Below, one piece after another: positions 39,360 to 47,714 of a stretch of 64,000 nt of DNA (the stretch's first letter is position 1; each line of letters opens with the position of its first letter). A program made the translations under genes and the position numbers. The notes below the pieces were generated by a model that had not been told where the DNA came from, did not search any database, and was given only the letters and a program-made list of their open reading frames with translations. Source of the stretch: Ornithinibacillus caprae. GTDB taxonomy: Bacteria > Bacillota > Bacilli > Bacillales > Amphibacillaceae. The DNA is taken from NCBI RefSeq assembly GCF_009728145.1, contig NZ_WOCA01000009.1, forward strand, positions 1-64,000, written 5' to 3'.

Positions 39360-40538
39360 CTAGTTTTTAACAATCGAAAACACATTTTCTGGCTTACTTT
39401 CTTTTTTCTTATAAAGTGATTTTTGGATACTTGTTGCAGCAACTTCTTGAATTCCGGGAATAATATGCGAGTACGTATCTAATGTCGTTTGGATAGATCT
39501 ATGACCTAATCTTTCTTGAACTACTTTCGGATGTACCCCAGCTCGTAGTAACAAAGTAGCATGAGTGTGCCTTAACCCATGAAAACTAATATCTTTTACG
39601 CCACTTTTTTCAATTGTACGATTAAACACTGTTCTTAAATAGGTAGGTCTTATAACTCCTCCAGTTGAAGTACAACATACTAAATTACGGTCCTCATAGT
39701 CTGGGCCACATTTCATTTTATCTTTTTCCTGCTGCCTTTTGTGATCTTTTAATATCTCAATTGTGTCATCATCAATATCTATTGTACGATAACTAGTTGA
39801 TGTTTTAAGCTGAGGAGATAGCTTCCACTCACCTGTATCATCTTTTTTAAGTTGTTGGTAGACAGATATCTTTTTCTTGTCAAAATCAACGTGTGACCAT
39901 CTTAAGCCTAAAATTTCTCCTCTACGCATACCTGTAGCTAAAGCAAGTATTATAGGCAATGCATGATTCTTGCTTTTAAGATTACTCATAAAAGATTGCA
40001 CTTCATCCTCAGTCCAATATTCAATTTCCTTTCTATCTACCTTAGGAGCTTCTATATCTTCCATAATACCTTCTTTGATACCGTAACGTTTACCTTTTTT
40101 TAATGCGCTCGAGAGGATTCTATAGATATGTTTTTTGGTTCGTTGGGAGATAACCTTATCACTGTTTGGGACCTTTTTGTTGTTGAGGTCAATTAAAAAC
40201 GATTCAACATGATGTGATTCCAGTTTGCTTACTTTCCAAGTGCCTAACCCCGGAATAATGTGTTTTCTCATGTAGGATTCATAATGTTCATAAGTACCAG
40301 GTGCAACTGTACTCTTTTTACGATCTAACCATTGATTAAAGTATTCCTCCATAGTCATGTCAGCAGGGTCCTTGTAGCCTTTTTCTAATTTATTTATGAT
40401 CTTTGGCAAATCTTTTTCTGCATCTTTTCTTCTTTCGTACCCACTAAACCATTTTTGTTTTCTTTTGTTTTTGTGATCACGACCGATGTCAATCACAATT
40501 GCGTACTTATTACCTCTCTTCCTAATATGACCTCGCAT
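39360..40538 (-). CDS. int: Tyrosine-type site-specific integrase
   Basis: Integrates and excises the prophage at the tRNA 3' end. 392 residues: N-terminal arm-binding domain (GHIRKRGNKYAIVID), a SAM-like core-binding domain (about 55-165) and the catalytic domain with Arg (TGMRRGEILGLRW), HxxR (HGLRHTHATLL), His/Trp region (LGHRSIQTT) and the Tyr nucleophile (LDTYSH). ATG 40538 is favoured: AGGAGG lies 8 bp upstream, while ATG 40544 would be only 2 bp away. It overlaps the ImmA-like gene. Confidence 0.93.
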   Translation of the reverse strand: MRGHIRKRGNKYAIVIDIGRDHKNKRKQKWFSGYERRKDAEKDLPKIINKLEKGYKDPADMTMEEYFNQWLDRKKSTVAPGTYEHYESYMRKHIIPGLGTWKVSKLESHHVESFLIDLNNKKVPNSDKVISQRTKKHIYRILSSALKKGKRYGIKEGIMEDIEAPKVDRKEIEYWTEDEVQSFMSNLKSKNHALPIILALATGMRRGEILGLRWSHVDFDKKKISVYQQLKKDDTGEWKLSPQLKTSTSYRTIDIDDDTIEILKDHKRQQEKDKMKCGPDYEDRNLVCCTSTGGVIRPTYLRTVFNRTIEKSGVKDISFHGLRHTHATLLLRAGVHPKVVQERLGHRSIQTTLDTYSHIIPGIQEVAATSIQKSLYKKKESKPENVFSIVKN

Positions 40539-41004
40539 ATTCATATCCTCCTATATAATTAAATTTACTTTGATACATTTCTAACCGTCTTGTAGCAAAT
40601 TGTCTATCAACATTAAAAAGGTACATAATTTCGTTAACATTTGGATTCCTTATTTGCTCCAACATAAAAGTCGGTACACAGAAGTGGTAGGCGAAGTGAT
40701 TTGCTTGCCATTCCTGAGGTTTTAAAAAGTCATTCGGCAAGTATTCTTGTCTTCCTACATGCCATAAGACGTGACATAATTCATGTCCAAAATCCTGCCA
40801 TTGTTTTTGTAGAGGGGCTGTTTCTTCAAGAAACATAATGTATTTTCCTTTACTGTAAACAACCTCGCTTGTGAACTCCCAGAATCGTACTGGAAGTTTA
40901 ATGATCTTCGTTATATATCTGATAGTTAATTGGTGAGGTTCGGTAATATAAATAGAATGTAAAAATTGCTGTATATAGTCCTCTGTACGATTGTAAGTAA
41001 ACAT
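40522..41004 (-). CDS. ImmA/IrrE-type metallopeptidase
   Basis: 160 residues with the zinc motif HELCHVLWH (HExxH) and a downstream E in QEWQANHFAYHF. In ICEBs1 and related prophages ImmA cleaves the repressor to allow induction, so it probably acts on the CI-like protein at 41880. GGGGGA ribosome site. Overlaps the integrase start by 17 bp. Confidence 0.88.
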   Translation of the reverse strand: MFTYNRTEDYIQQFLHSIYITEPHQLTIRYITKIIKLPVRFWEFTSEVVYSKGKYIMFLEETAPLQKQWQDFGHELCHVLWHVGRQEYLPNDFLKPQEWQANHFAYHFCVPTFMLEQIRNPNVNEIMYLFNVDRQFATRRLEMYQSKFNYIGGYEYARSY

Positions 41005-41044
41005 TGGCTCCCCCTAATTACGAATGTGTGTTCTGTTTTTAGTT

Positions 41045-41075
41045 AAAAAGAGGGGTGCACAGTTACTGTACACCT
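41045..41075 (-). terminator. Terminator after the exported two-repeat protein gene
   Basis: On the minus strand AGGTGTACAG and CTGTGCACCCCT pair around TAA, followed by CTTTTT. Confidence 0.7.
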
Positions 41076-41084
41076 AAATTTCTA

Positions 41085-41822
41085 TTAGTTTTCTATAGTT
41101 AGGTCTTGAAGTTTCAAATACTGCCCTTCCGATACAGTAATATAAGTATCTGCTTGAACATTGTCATTCGTAACAATACTTTCTAATTGATGTCTGCTAT
41201 CTGTGCTTACTTCTAAGTAACCCATACCAGCTGCTGAGCTCTCATTTAGTAACACTTTATATTCCCCAGCAGGGATATCTTGACCGACTTTGTACATTCC
41301 ATCCGTGTATACTCCATCTTCAGGAGTCACAGAAGGAGCTGAATCAACTGGATACATTACTGCGCCTTGAAGTTTAAAATATTCTCCTTCATTTAGTGTT
41401 ACATATGAATGTGCTCCATTCATTAGGTTGTCATTAAAAACAATGCTATCTAAATCCCCTGTACTATCGGAAGCACTCTCTATGTATCCCATACTTTCTG
41501 CGAATACTAGATATTCACCTGCAGGAATATCTTCCCCTACTTTATAAGTGCCGGATTCAATTTTATTTTCATCTTCTGGTTCACTCTCTTCAACATCACT
41601 AGAAGCTTCTTCTGTCTCTTCTTCTTCTGTTTCTTCTGGTTCACCTGCTTCATCTTCATCTGAATCATTAGTTGATTCATTAGACTCAACCTCTGTATTG
41701 TCATCTGTTGAAGCTGTTTCTGAATCATCTTCTCCTGGAGTTATTATTGCAATAAAAATAATAACTGCAATTAACCAAACCCACCACTTCTTATAAAATG
41801 GTTTTTTGACTTTTTCAGCCAT
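41085..41822 (-). CDS. Exported membrane-anchored protein with two tandem YKVGxDIPAGEY domains
   Basis: 245 residues. A basic N-terminus and one membrane helix (about 12-28) lead into a long Ser/Thr/Glu/Asp linker (about 30-90), then two copies of a ~65-residue beta-rich domain, each starting Y-K-V-G-x-D-I-P-A-G-E-Y and ending with a YxTLNEGEYFKLQ-like segment. The topology puts the domains outside the cell. It lies inside the lysogeny arm, so it should be made by the lysogen: a candidate superinfection-exclusion or lysogenic-conversion protein. Function is not recognised. Confidence 0.75.
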   Translation of the reverse strand: MAEKVKKPFYKKWWVWLIAVIIFIAIITPGEDDSETASTDDNTEVESNESTNDSDEDEAGEPEETEEEETEEASSDVEESEPEDENKIESGTYKVGEDIPAGEYLVFAESMGYIESASDSTGDLDSIVFNDNLMNGAHSYVTLNEGEYFKLQGAVMYPVDSAPSVTPEDGVYTDGMYKVGQDIPAGEYKVLLNESSAAGMGYLEVSTDSRHQLESIVTNDNVQADTYITVSEGQYLKLQDLTIEN

Positions 41823-41879
41823 TCTAATCTCTCCCCTTAATAATTTTTATCTATATGTAAAATCAATGTTGTAAACAAA

Positions 41880-42221
41880 TTAATCTTCTTCCTTAAAAGC
41901 TTCCCAGATCTTTCGTAATCTTCGCAGATCCTCTTCTTTAGATTTAGGCAATTCTTTATACCAACGTTGTAGATCAGGATCATTAATAAACTCTTGGAAT
42001 GATTCTTCCTCTGATCTATTAGGGGCATCAGACCGTCCTAAAAGGTAGTCTGTAGTTGTGTCTAACACATTAGCTAAATCTCTTAGAACATCATTAGATG
42101 GGGTGCTATACTCATTTTCGTAATTACTAATAGTGCTTTTGGTTGAATTAATTTTCTTACCTAATTCCTCTTGAGATAACTGACGTAGCTTTCTAATATA
42201 TCTTAATCTTTTTGCAAACAT
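41880..42221 (-). CDS. CI-like phage repressor (XRE family)
   Basis: 113 residues: an N-terminal helix-turn-helix (LSQEELGKKINSTKSTISNYE, about 15-35, within a full XRE domain to about 68) and a short acidic/basic C-terminus with no peptidase domain. Such short repressors are inactivated by an ImmA-type protease rather than by RecA self-cleavage, consistent with the neighbour at 40522. Transcribed away from the Cro-like gene across an operator region. Confidence 0.85.
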   Translation of the reverse strand: MFAKRLRYIRKLRQLSQEELGKKINSTKSTISNYENEYSTPSNDVLRDLANVLDTTTDYLLGRSDAPNRSEEESFQEFINDPDLQRWYKELPKSKEEDLRRLRKIWEAFKEED

Positions 42222-42247
42222 AGAATATATCCCCTTATCGCATTTAA

Positions 42248-42360
42248 GTACAAGTACATTGTACTAGATAAATATGCACCTTTGTATAAAAGTATGAAAA
42301 AATTGTACAAAAAGTATTGACATTCAAGTTACTTGTACTTATACTGAGGTTACAGTACAA
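42248..42360. promoter_or_regulatory. Divergent lysis-lysogeny control region with GTACAA operators
   Basis: The half-site GTACAA/TTGTAC occurs at 42248-42253, in the dyad GTACATTGTAC (42254-42264), in the dyad TTGTACAA (42303-42310), at 42333-42338 and at 42355-42360. The rightward promoter TTGACA (42317-42322), 17 bp, TATACT (42340-42345) contains one site in its spacer. A leftward promoter TTGTAC (42310-42305), 16 bp, TATACA overlaps the 42303 dyad. Confidence 0.75.
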
Positions 42361-42389
42361 GATATTCATACTTTTGAGGGGGTGCTTAT

Positions 42390-42626
42390 ATGAAGAATCA
42401 AAGGCTGATTGAAGCCCGTAAGCAAAAACATCTTAATCAGACACAATTGGCGCAAATGCTAGGGTTTAAAGGAAAACAATCAGTCGCCAATTGGGAGAAT
42501 GGTCATTCAACTCCAACTTTGTCAACTGCCATCGAGATCTCTAAGATATTAGAAAAGGATGTTGTTTATTTATTTGGTCACAAAGTACAAGTTTCTCAAA
42601 CTAAAACGAAACAGGAGGTAGTTTAA
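42390..42626 (+). CDS. Cro-like XRE regulator
   Basis: 78 residues, mostly one helix-turn-helix domain (LNQTQLAQMLGFKGKQSVANWENG). First gene on the rightward arm, opposite the repressor, so it probably turns down lysogeny transcription. GAGGGGGTG ribosome site. Confidence 0.82.
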   Translation: MKNQRLIEARKQKHLNQTQLAQMLGFKGKQSVANWENGHSTPTLSTAIEISKILEKDVVYLFGHKVQVSQTKTKQEVV

Positions 42627-42830
42627 TTGGATCAATTAACTTTCAAACGTGTTGGTTATGTAAAAGTCCAAGTTAGAAACAAAATTCTTAATCGATCCGA
42701 TTCTATAAAAGTCATTAGAGCATTCAAGTATGGCTTATTCAGAATCGGACAACAGATAACGATTAACCCAAAAGATAAATGGGATTTCCATCTTTACAAA
42801 AACATCATAAAACTTGGGGAGGTATCTTGA
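42627..42830 (+). CDS. Small phage protein of unknown function
   Basis: 67 residues, basic, from TTG 42627, which directly follows the preceding stop with AGGAGGT upstream. No recognised motif. Its TGA overlaps the next ATG (ATG at 42830), so it is part of a tightly coupled early operon. Confidence 0.55.
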   Translation: MDQLTFKRVGYVKVQVRNKILNRSDSIKVIRAFKYGLFRIGQQITINPKDKWDFHLYKNIIKLGEVS

Positions 42831-43555
42831 TGAATCAATTAAAAGTTATTTCATTCAATGGTCAACTCGTAACAAGTAGCACAGAAGTTGCTGGAATGGT
42901 TGATCGACAACACAACGAATTACTGAAAACAATTCGTGGTTATATAGAAATTTTAGGAGAGGGCGATTTCGCCCAGTCCGATTTCTTTATTGAATCTACT
43001 TATAGAAACAGTCAAAACAAGGTGCTACCTTGCTATTTAGTTACTCGCAAAGGTTGTGACATGATAGCAAACAAAATGACTGGCCAAAAAGGTGTTCTTT
43101 TTACCGCTGAATATGTAACACGTTTTGAAGAAATGGAAAAGGAATTACAAAAACCTAAAGTACTAACAGAAAAAGAACAGCGCATTGAAATGTTAAAACT
43201 TTCCCTAGAACTTGAAGAAAAAACTCAACAGCATGACGAACGAATTACCAATCTAGAAGAAAACATGCGCATAGACGGCGGGCAAGAATTTCATATCAGA
43301 AGAAAAGCAAATCATGTTGTGATCGAATCGCTTGGTGGTAAAAAAGCTCCAGCATATGAGCAACTTAGCCGTAAAGCTTTCTCGGAGTTCTGGCGTGAAT
43401 TTAAAAATCACTTTGGTTTACCAAGGTACGGTGATTTACCTAAAAAACAATTTGAAGATGGTCTAAGATTCATCGGTATGTGGCAACCGTCTACAGCGTT
43501 AAGGATTGAAATTGAAAATGCTAATAATCAACAAACAATTCGCGAGGTGATCTAA
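42830..43555 (+). CDS. Rha-type phage antirepressor with ORF6C domain
   Basis: 241 residues. The N-terminal Rha domain (VTSSTEVAGMVDRQHNELLK ... LVTRKGCDMIANKMTGQKG, about 1-95) is joined by a coiled linker to a C-terminal ORF6C-like domain (about 155-240). Antirepressors of this kind relieve CI repression. ATG 42830 follows GGGGAGG; the earlier in-frame start at 42779 overlaps the previous gene heavily. Confidence 0.85.
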   Translation: MNQLKVISFNGQLVTSSTEVAGMVDRQHNELLKTIRGYIEILGEGDFAQSDFFIESTYRNSQNKVLPCYLVTRKGCDMIANKMTGQKGVLFTAEYVTRFEEMEKELQKPKVLTEKEQRIEMLKLSLELEEKTQQHDERITNLEENMRIDGGQEFHIRRKANHVVIESLGGKKAPAYEQLSRKAFSEFWREFKNHFGLPRYGDLPKKQFEDGLRFIGMWQPSTALRIEIENANNQQTIREVI

Positions 43556-43842
43556 TGACCTTCGAAGACACCATACGACAAATCATTCAAGAAGAAAACG
43601 AAAAACACTTAGACAACATCAAACGATTACTAGAATCACACGGCTACCATGAAGCACCAAGATTTCTAACAGTACCAGAGGCAGCCGAAATTCTAAGGAT
43701 TGGAAAAACAGCTACTTACGAACTCTGTAGGCAATCAGAAAACAACGGCTTCCCTGCAATAAGGGAAGGTCATAAAATCCGCATACCATACACAGCACTT
43801 ATGAACTGGATAGATCAGCAAACAAATCAAAAAGCAATCTAA
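43555..43842 (+). CDS. Excisionase-like helix-turn-helix protein
   Basis: 95 residues with a MerR-like winged helix (LTVPEAAEILRIGKTATYELCRQ ... IRIPYTALMNWID). Proteins of this size and fold often direct excision or control early genes. Its ATG shares an A with the previous stop. Confidence 0.7.
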   Translation: MTFEDTIRQIIQEENEKHLDNIKRLLESHGYHEAPRFLTVPEAAEILRIGKTATYELCRQSENNGFPAIREGHKIRIPYTALMNWIDQQTNQKAI

Positions 43843-43950
43843 CAATCTACCGAGTGGAGGTCGGTAATTTCATAATAATACAAACTTCATAGAAATACTG
43901 TTCACCGCTTGAACATGTTCATCTTAAGAACAGAAAGGAGGGTGAATACG

Positions 43951-44217
43951 GTGCAATTTGGAGCAGTCTTACGAAGAATGAGGAAGGGAGCTGGACTAAG
44001 TCAAGAAGAACTGGCTGAGAAATTACATATAGCTCGCAGTAATATTTCGAAATTGGAGCGAGACAAAATGAAATTATCAGCTGAAGACTTAATTAATTGG
44101 TGTAGATCAACTCAAGCACAAGATGTACTAATCGCATTTGTGAATGGCTTGGATCCAGTCTCTATTATTGATGGAATGCAAATGGTTGGAACTATTATTC
44201 TAGGAGGTCTCTTATGA
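43951..44217 (+). CDS. XRE-family regulator
   Basis: 88 residues with a helix-turn-helix (LSQEELAEKLHIARSNISKLE) and a hydrophobic C-terminal segment (IIDGMQMVGTIILGGLL). GTG 43951 has AAAGGAGGG about 8 bp upstream; earlier in-frame starts overlap that site. The stop overlaps the following mini-gene (ATGA). Confidence 0.7.
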   Translation: MQFGAVLRRMRKGAGLSQEELAEKLHIARSNISKLERDKMKLSAEDLINWCRSTQAQDVLIAFVNGLDPVSIIDGMQMVGTIILGGLL

Positions 44218-44300
44218 CAGACAGTACAAGCTCAGTAGCAGTTTTAGGTTTGATACTACTATTCTTTATCATTATCAATCATTTAGGAGGTATGGCATGA
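44214..44300 (+). CDS. 28-residue membrane mini-protein
   Basis: ATG 44214 overlaps the previous stop and has TAGGAGG upstream. The product begins MTDSTSSVAVLGLILLFF and is essentially one membrane helix. Its stop overlaps the next ATG (44297) in an ATGA, and AGGAGG for that gene lies within it. The double coupling argues that it is real. Confidence 0.55.
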   Translation: MTDSTSSVAVLGLILLFFIIINHLGGMA

Positions 44301-44572
44301 ATTCAGAACGTTTTCTACCAAACGACATTGCAGAAGCAACTAAACATCAAAGATGTTACGAGGAATGTAGGGAGTTAGCGGATGTACATTACAAGCATGG
44401 TAACTTCGCAATGGCAATGCATCGAATGACAGATGCTCAAAAGTCGCTAAATGAATTATCTAAACTAGCGGATAAAAAGATTTGCATAGATCGGCATAAT
44501 GCAATTGTACAGAGTTTAAATGCAGCAGGTATTCCAGTTCAGATCATTAGGAGAGTTCATCATGATCAATAA
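44297..44572 (+). CDS. Small phage protein of unknown function
   Basis: 91 residues, soluble, with a helical Cys/His-containing N-terminal half (HQRCYEECRELADVHYKHGNF). No family recognised. Coupled to the preceding and following mini-genes. Confidence 0.55.
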   Translation: MNSERFLPNDIAEATKHQRCYEECRELADVHYKHGNFAMAMHRMTDAQKSLNELSKLADKKICIDRHNAIVQSLNAAGIPVQIIRRVHHDQ

Positions 44573-44654
44573 GATTCGTGAGTCGAAATGGACCTATCGA
44601 ATTGGCTTTGTAATAACACTTTTATTCTTGTATTTAGCTTTGATTAATAGTTAG
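44562..44654 (+). CDS. 30-residue membrane mini-protein
   Basis: ATG 44562 overlaps the previous gene's end and follows TTAGGAGAG. Product: a basic start (MINKIRESKWTYR) and one hydrophobic helix (IGFVITLLFLYLALI). Second such mini-protein in this operon. Confidence 0.5.
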   Translation: MINKIRESKWTYRIGFVITLLFLYLALINS

Positions 44655-44664
44655 GAGGGATTGC

Positions 44665-44889
44665 ATGAGCAAAAAATTGCCATTAGCTAAACATTTATCA
44701 GACTCTGAATATCAATTACTCATGGAAGTCTACGCTAATCATAATCGTAGCATGGGATTAGACGAAAGAAAGAAATTCACTTTATCAGACATTGTCAGAG
44801 TAAGAAGAAATGTAAAAGAAAGATGTTTAGAAGTTTATTACAAAAGTGGGGATTGGTGGCGCTATGCAGCAGATGGAACTTGGTATTAA
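44665..44889 (+). CDS. Small phage protein of unknown function
   Basis: 74 residues, basic, ending in an aromatic segment (SGDWWRYAADGTWY). Good ribosome site (TTAGGAGGG). No family recognised. Confidence 0.55.
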   Translation: MSKKLPLAKHLSDSEYQLLMEVYANHNRSMGLDERKKFTLSDIVRVRRNVKERCLEVYYKSGDWWRYAADGTWY

Positions 44890-44906
44890 AAAAGATAAAA
44901 AAATAA

Positions 44907-45060
44907 CTCACGCGGCAACGTGAGCAATCTATTAGCTAAATAAATTATAACACCTGAAAACACGAAAAGGCAAGGACGTTTGTCCTTCCTTTAGTGGGTA
45001 CGAGCGTGAAAGGTTCCATCTCCCCCTTTCATTGCTTACGTTCGTACTTGCTAAAGGTGT
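44907..45060 (+). other. Gene-free stretch with several stable hairpins
   Basis: CTCACG/CGTGAG (44907-44924), AAGGAC/GTCCTT (about 44972-44987) and a long imperfect inverted repeat (44988-45013 with 45025-45057, pairing CCTTTAG/CTAAAGG, GTACGA/TCGTAC, CGT/ACG and GAAAGG/CCTTTC) are packed into about 150 bases, and ACACCT (44950) could also pair with AGGTGT (45055). No coding potential was seen. Possible non-coding RNA or long leader of the 45128 gene. Confidence 0.45.
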
Positions 45061-45127
45061 GACAAGCACCTACAGCGCGTTCGTTACCTGCTGTTGAAAG
45101 TGAAATACATAGGAAAGGAGGGTCCTT

Positions 45128-45373
45128 ATGGATATACCAGAATTAAAGGTCGAATCTAATTCGGTTCAGCATTTATGGAGAAATGAAATGTTGATCGATG
45201 AAGAAATGTTTTTTTCAGTGATAACCAAACACCACGTGATATACGAAACAACCATAACATCTACAGGCAAGTTTCAATTGAGTTTCGAAGCAAACGGTCT
45301 ACAGTATTTTGCGATTGTATCAGAAGACTTCTATCACAATGTGTTATTTGGGACAGAAAAAATGACCAGCTGA
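45128..45373 (+). CDS. Small phage protein of unknown function
   Basis: 81 residues, acidic, beta-rich appearance (YETTITSTGKFQLSFEANGLQYFAIVSEDFYH). AAAGGAGGG ribosome site. It follows the structured stretch and precedes the 12-bp inverted repeat before the ATPase gene. No family recognised. Confidence 0.55.
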   Translation: MDIPELKVESNSVQHLWRNEMLIDEEMFFSVITKHHVIYETTITSTGKFQLSFEANGLQYFAIVSEDFYHNVLFGTEKMTS

Positions 45374-45386
45374 GCAACTGGCCATC

Positions 45387-45430
45387 GGATATTCGCTTTA
45401 TTCTTCTACACCCATTATAAGCGAATATCC
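45387..45430. repeat. Perfect 12-bp inverted repeat before the ATPase gene
   Basis: GGATATTCGCTT (45387-45398) and AAGCGAATATCC (45419-45430) with a 20-base loop and no U run. It is 32 bp before the ATPase ATG, so it may be a processing or regulatory hairpin, or a protein site. Confidence 0.6.
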
Positions 45431-45461
45431 CCATTTTATCAATATGGAGGGAGAATTAACA

Positions 45462-47513
45462 ATGAAACAAATCAAATTACTGAACTTAGTATTAACCAAC
45501 TTCAAGGGTATTAAACAATTTGAGTTAAATGCAGAAGGCGAAAATGTAAAAGTGTACGGTGATAACGCTACAGGGAAGACAAGCCTATTTGATGCATTTG
45601 TATGGATACTATTCGATAAGGATAGTCAGAACAAAAAGGACTTCCAAATCAAAACGCTACAAAACGGAAAGGTACTTCACAAGTTAAATCATGAAGTGGA
45701 AGCAACGTTTTTGGTTGATAGTAAAAAACTATCTCTAAAAAAAGTGTTCAGCGAAAAATGGACCAAGAAACGCGGATCCATTACCCAAGAATTTTCAGGC
45801 CATACCACAGATTATTACATTGATGGTGTACCAAGTAAGAAAAAAGAATACGTTGATAAGGTCGCTTCATTAGTTGACGAAGAGATATTTAAGCTACTAA
45901 CTAGCCCAGGTTACTTTAATGAGCAGCTGCACTGGAAAAAACGTCGAGATTTGTTGTTAGAAATCGCTGGTGATGTAACAGACGAAGATGTTATTCAATC
46001 GAATGAAAAGCTTAGTAAGTTAATAACTATATTAGGTGATCGTTCGATTGAGGACCATAAAAAAGTCATTGCTGCTAAACGTAAAGAGATTAATCAAGAG
46101 ATGGACCGTATTCCTATTCGGATTGATGAAATTCATCGAGGATTACCAGATGTTAGTGGATTGGATGAACTGGACTTACAAGCCCAAATAGATACATTAG
46201 GAAATCAAATCGAAGAAAAGCAACAGCAGATCAACGACATTAAGAGTGGTGGAGAGGTTAATAAACTGCGCACTCAAATAAGCGATATTAATCTACAAAT
46301 CACTAACGTGAAGAATGAACATGCTCAACAAGGGCAAGAAGAACTGTACAAGCTTCGATCACGTCACCAAGAAGAACAATCGAATGTAAGCATCTTACAG
46401 TCAAAGGTTAGAAATAACGAGCAGCGTAAATCGATGAATGAATCAACGATTAGAGATTTAGAAGCACAGATGGATGAATTACGTAAACAGTGGCAAGAAC
46501 AAAATGCTCTTGAGTTTGATCATGAAGCAAATTGCAAGTGTCCTACATGTGAACAGGAGTTACCACAGGAACAAGTGACAGAGATTGCTACCAAGTTTAA
46601 TCGTGATAAATCTAGATTACTTGAAACGATTAACAACAAGGGTACTGATCTCAAAAAAAGACAAGAGTCTATCAAGCAAGAAAACGTTGGTATTGAAGCA
46701 GAAATTGATAAACTCAATCTTCAAATCGAGGAGAAGCAACAAGAAATTAAAAAGTTTGAATCCAAAATCACTGAGGCTGAAAGCAACGTCCAGCCAATCA
46801 CTGAAAACCCTAACTACAACAAGCTTATGCAGGAGAGACAAGCTATAGAACAACAAATTGTAGAGATTCAAGAATCCGTACAGGAGTCGGTTCATTCAGT
46901 TCAGAATGAAATCAATCCACTAAAAGAACAACAAAATAATTTGCAAATTGATCTAAGTAAACTTGAACAACATGAAAGATCTAAAAAACGTATAGCTGAA
47001 CTGGAAGAACAAGAAAGAACTCTTGCAGCAGAATTCGATAAGACAGAAGAAGAATTGTATTTAGCAGAAGAGTTTATTCGCACGAAAGTAAATCTTCTGG
47101 AAGAGAAGATCAATAGCAAGTTCAAATATGCTCGATTTAATCTCTTCAAAGAAAACATTAATGGTGGACTTGAGGAAATATGCGAAACAACTTATGAAGG
47201 TGTTCCTTACAGTTCAGGTCTAAACAACGCAGCTAAAATAAATGTCGGTCTAGATATCATCAACACACTATCTGAACATTACGGTGTACAAGCTCCGATA
47301 TTCGTTGATAACGCTGAAGGTGTATCAGATTTTCCGGAAATCGGTTCTCAATTGATTCTCCTAGTTAAGCCACCTAGATTCAAGGACCTAGATAGTAGTG
47401 CTCAAAAGGCTCTAATCAGAGAATACGGAAGATATGAAGAGGCAGAGAAGGCTTGGGATGATAAGAATAAACAATTAAGAGTCGAGAGTAAAGCGAAAGT
47501 TGGGGTGGCGTAA
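45462..47513 (+). CDS. Rad50/SbcC-like AAA ATPase with zinc hook
   Basis: 683 residues. The N-terminal RecF/SMC-like half has Walker A GDNATGKT (33-40). Two long coiled-coil arms flank a zinc-hook type C360-P-T-C363 pair (CKCPTCEQELPQ), and the C-terminal half has an atypical Walker B (APIFVDNAE). No canonical LSGG signature is evident. It is followed by RecT and an MBL-fold protein, so a role in processing DNA ends for phage recombination is likely (inference). ATG 45462 follows GGAGGGA. Confidence 0.8.
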   Translation: MKQIKLLNLVLTNFKGIKQFELNAEGENVKVYGDNATGKTSLFDAFVWILFDKDSQNKKDFQIKTLQNGKVLHKLNHEVEATFLVDSKKLSLKKVFSEKWTKKRGSITQEFSGHTTDYYIDGVPSKKKEYVDKVASLVDEEIFKLLTSPGYFNEQLHWKKRRDLLLEIAGDVTDEDVIQSNEKLSKLITILGDRSIEDHKKVIAAKRKEINQEMDRIPIRIDEIHRGLPDVSGLDELDLQAQIDTLGNQIEEKQQQINDIKSGGEVNKLRTQISDINLQITNVKNEHAQQGQEELYKLRSRHQEEQSNVSILQSKVRNNEQRKSMNESTIRDLEAQMDELRKQWQEQNALEFDHEANCKCPTCEQELPQEQVTEIATKFNRDKSRLLETINNKGTDLKKRQESIKQENVGIEAEIDKLNLQIEEKQQEIKKFESKITEAESNVQPITENPNYNKLMQERQAIEQQIVEIQESVQESVHSVQNEINPLKEQQNNLQIDLSKLEQHERSKKRIAELEEQERTLAAEFDKTEEELYLAEEFIRTKVNLLEEKINSKFKYARFNLFKENINGGLEEICETTYEGVPYSSGLNNAAKINVGLDIINTLSEHYGVQAPIFVDNAEGVSDFPEIGSQLILLVKPPRFKDLDSSAQKALIREYGRYEEAEKAWDDKNKQLRVESKAKVGVA

Positions 47514-47714
47514 TTGCCAAATTATAGAATTGTAGAAGTTACGGAGACCGAAAATGTTTATTACGTAATAGGAAAAGATGCGCAAGAAGCGATGCAAAAC
47601 TTACGGAAAATGGGTCCGCAAGTATTTAAAGAATCGTTTTCAAAAGAAAGCCACACTACTGTAAATGAGGTAAATACAGATATTATCGTTGAGGAGGAAC
47701 CAACAAATGAGTAA
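47514..47714 (+). CDS. Small phage protein of unknown function
   Basis: 66 residues from TTG 47514, directly after the ATPase stop with GGGGTGG upstream. Acidic C-terminus; the EAMQNLRKMGPQVFKESF segment is helical. It overlaps the recT start. Not recognised. Confidence 0.55.
   Translation: MPNYRIVEVTETENVYYVIGKDAQEAMQNLRKMGPQVFKESFSKESHTTVNEVNTDIIVEEEPTNE

Noticed and set aside
41548-41796. Serine-rich frame opposite the exported protein gene
   Set aside because: It is the mirror image of the acidic linker codons and has no ribosome site.
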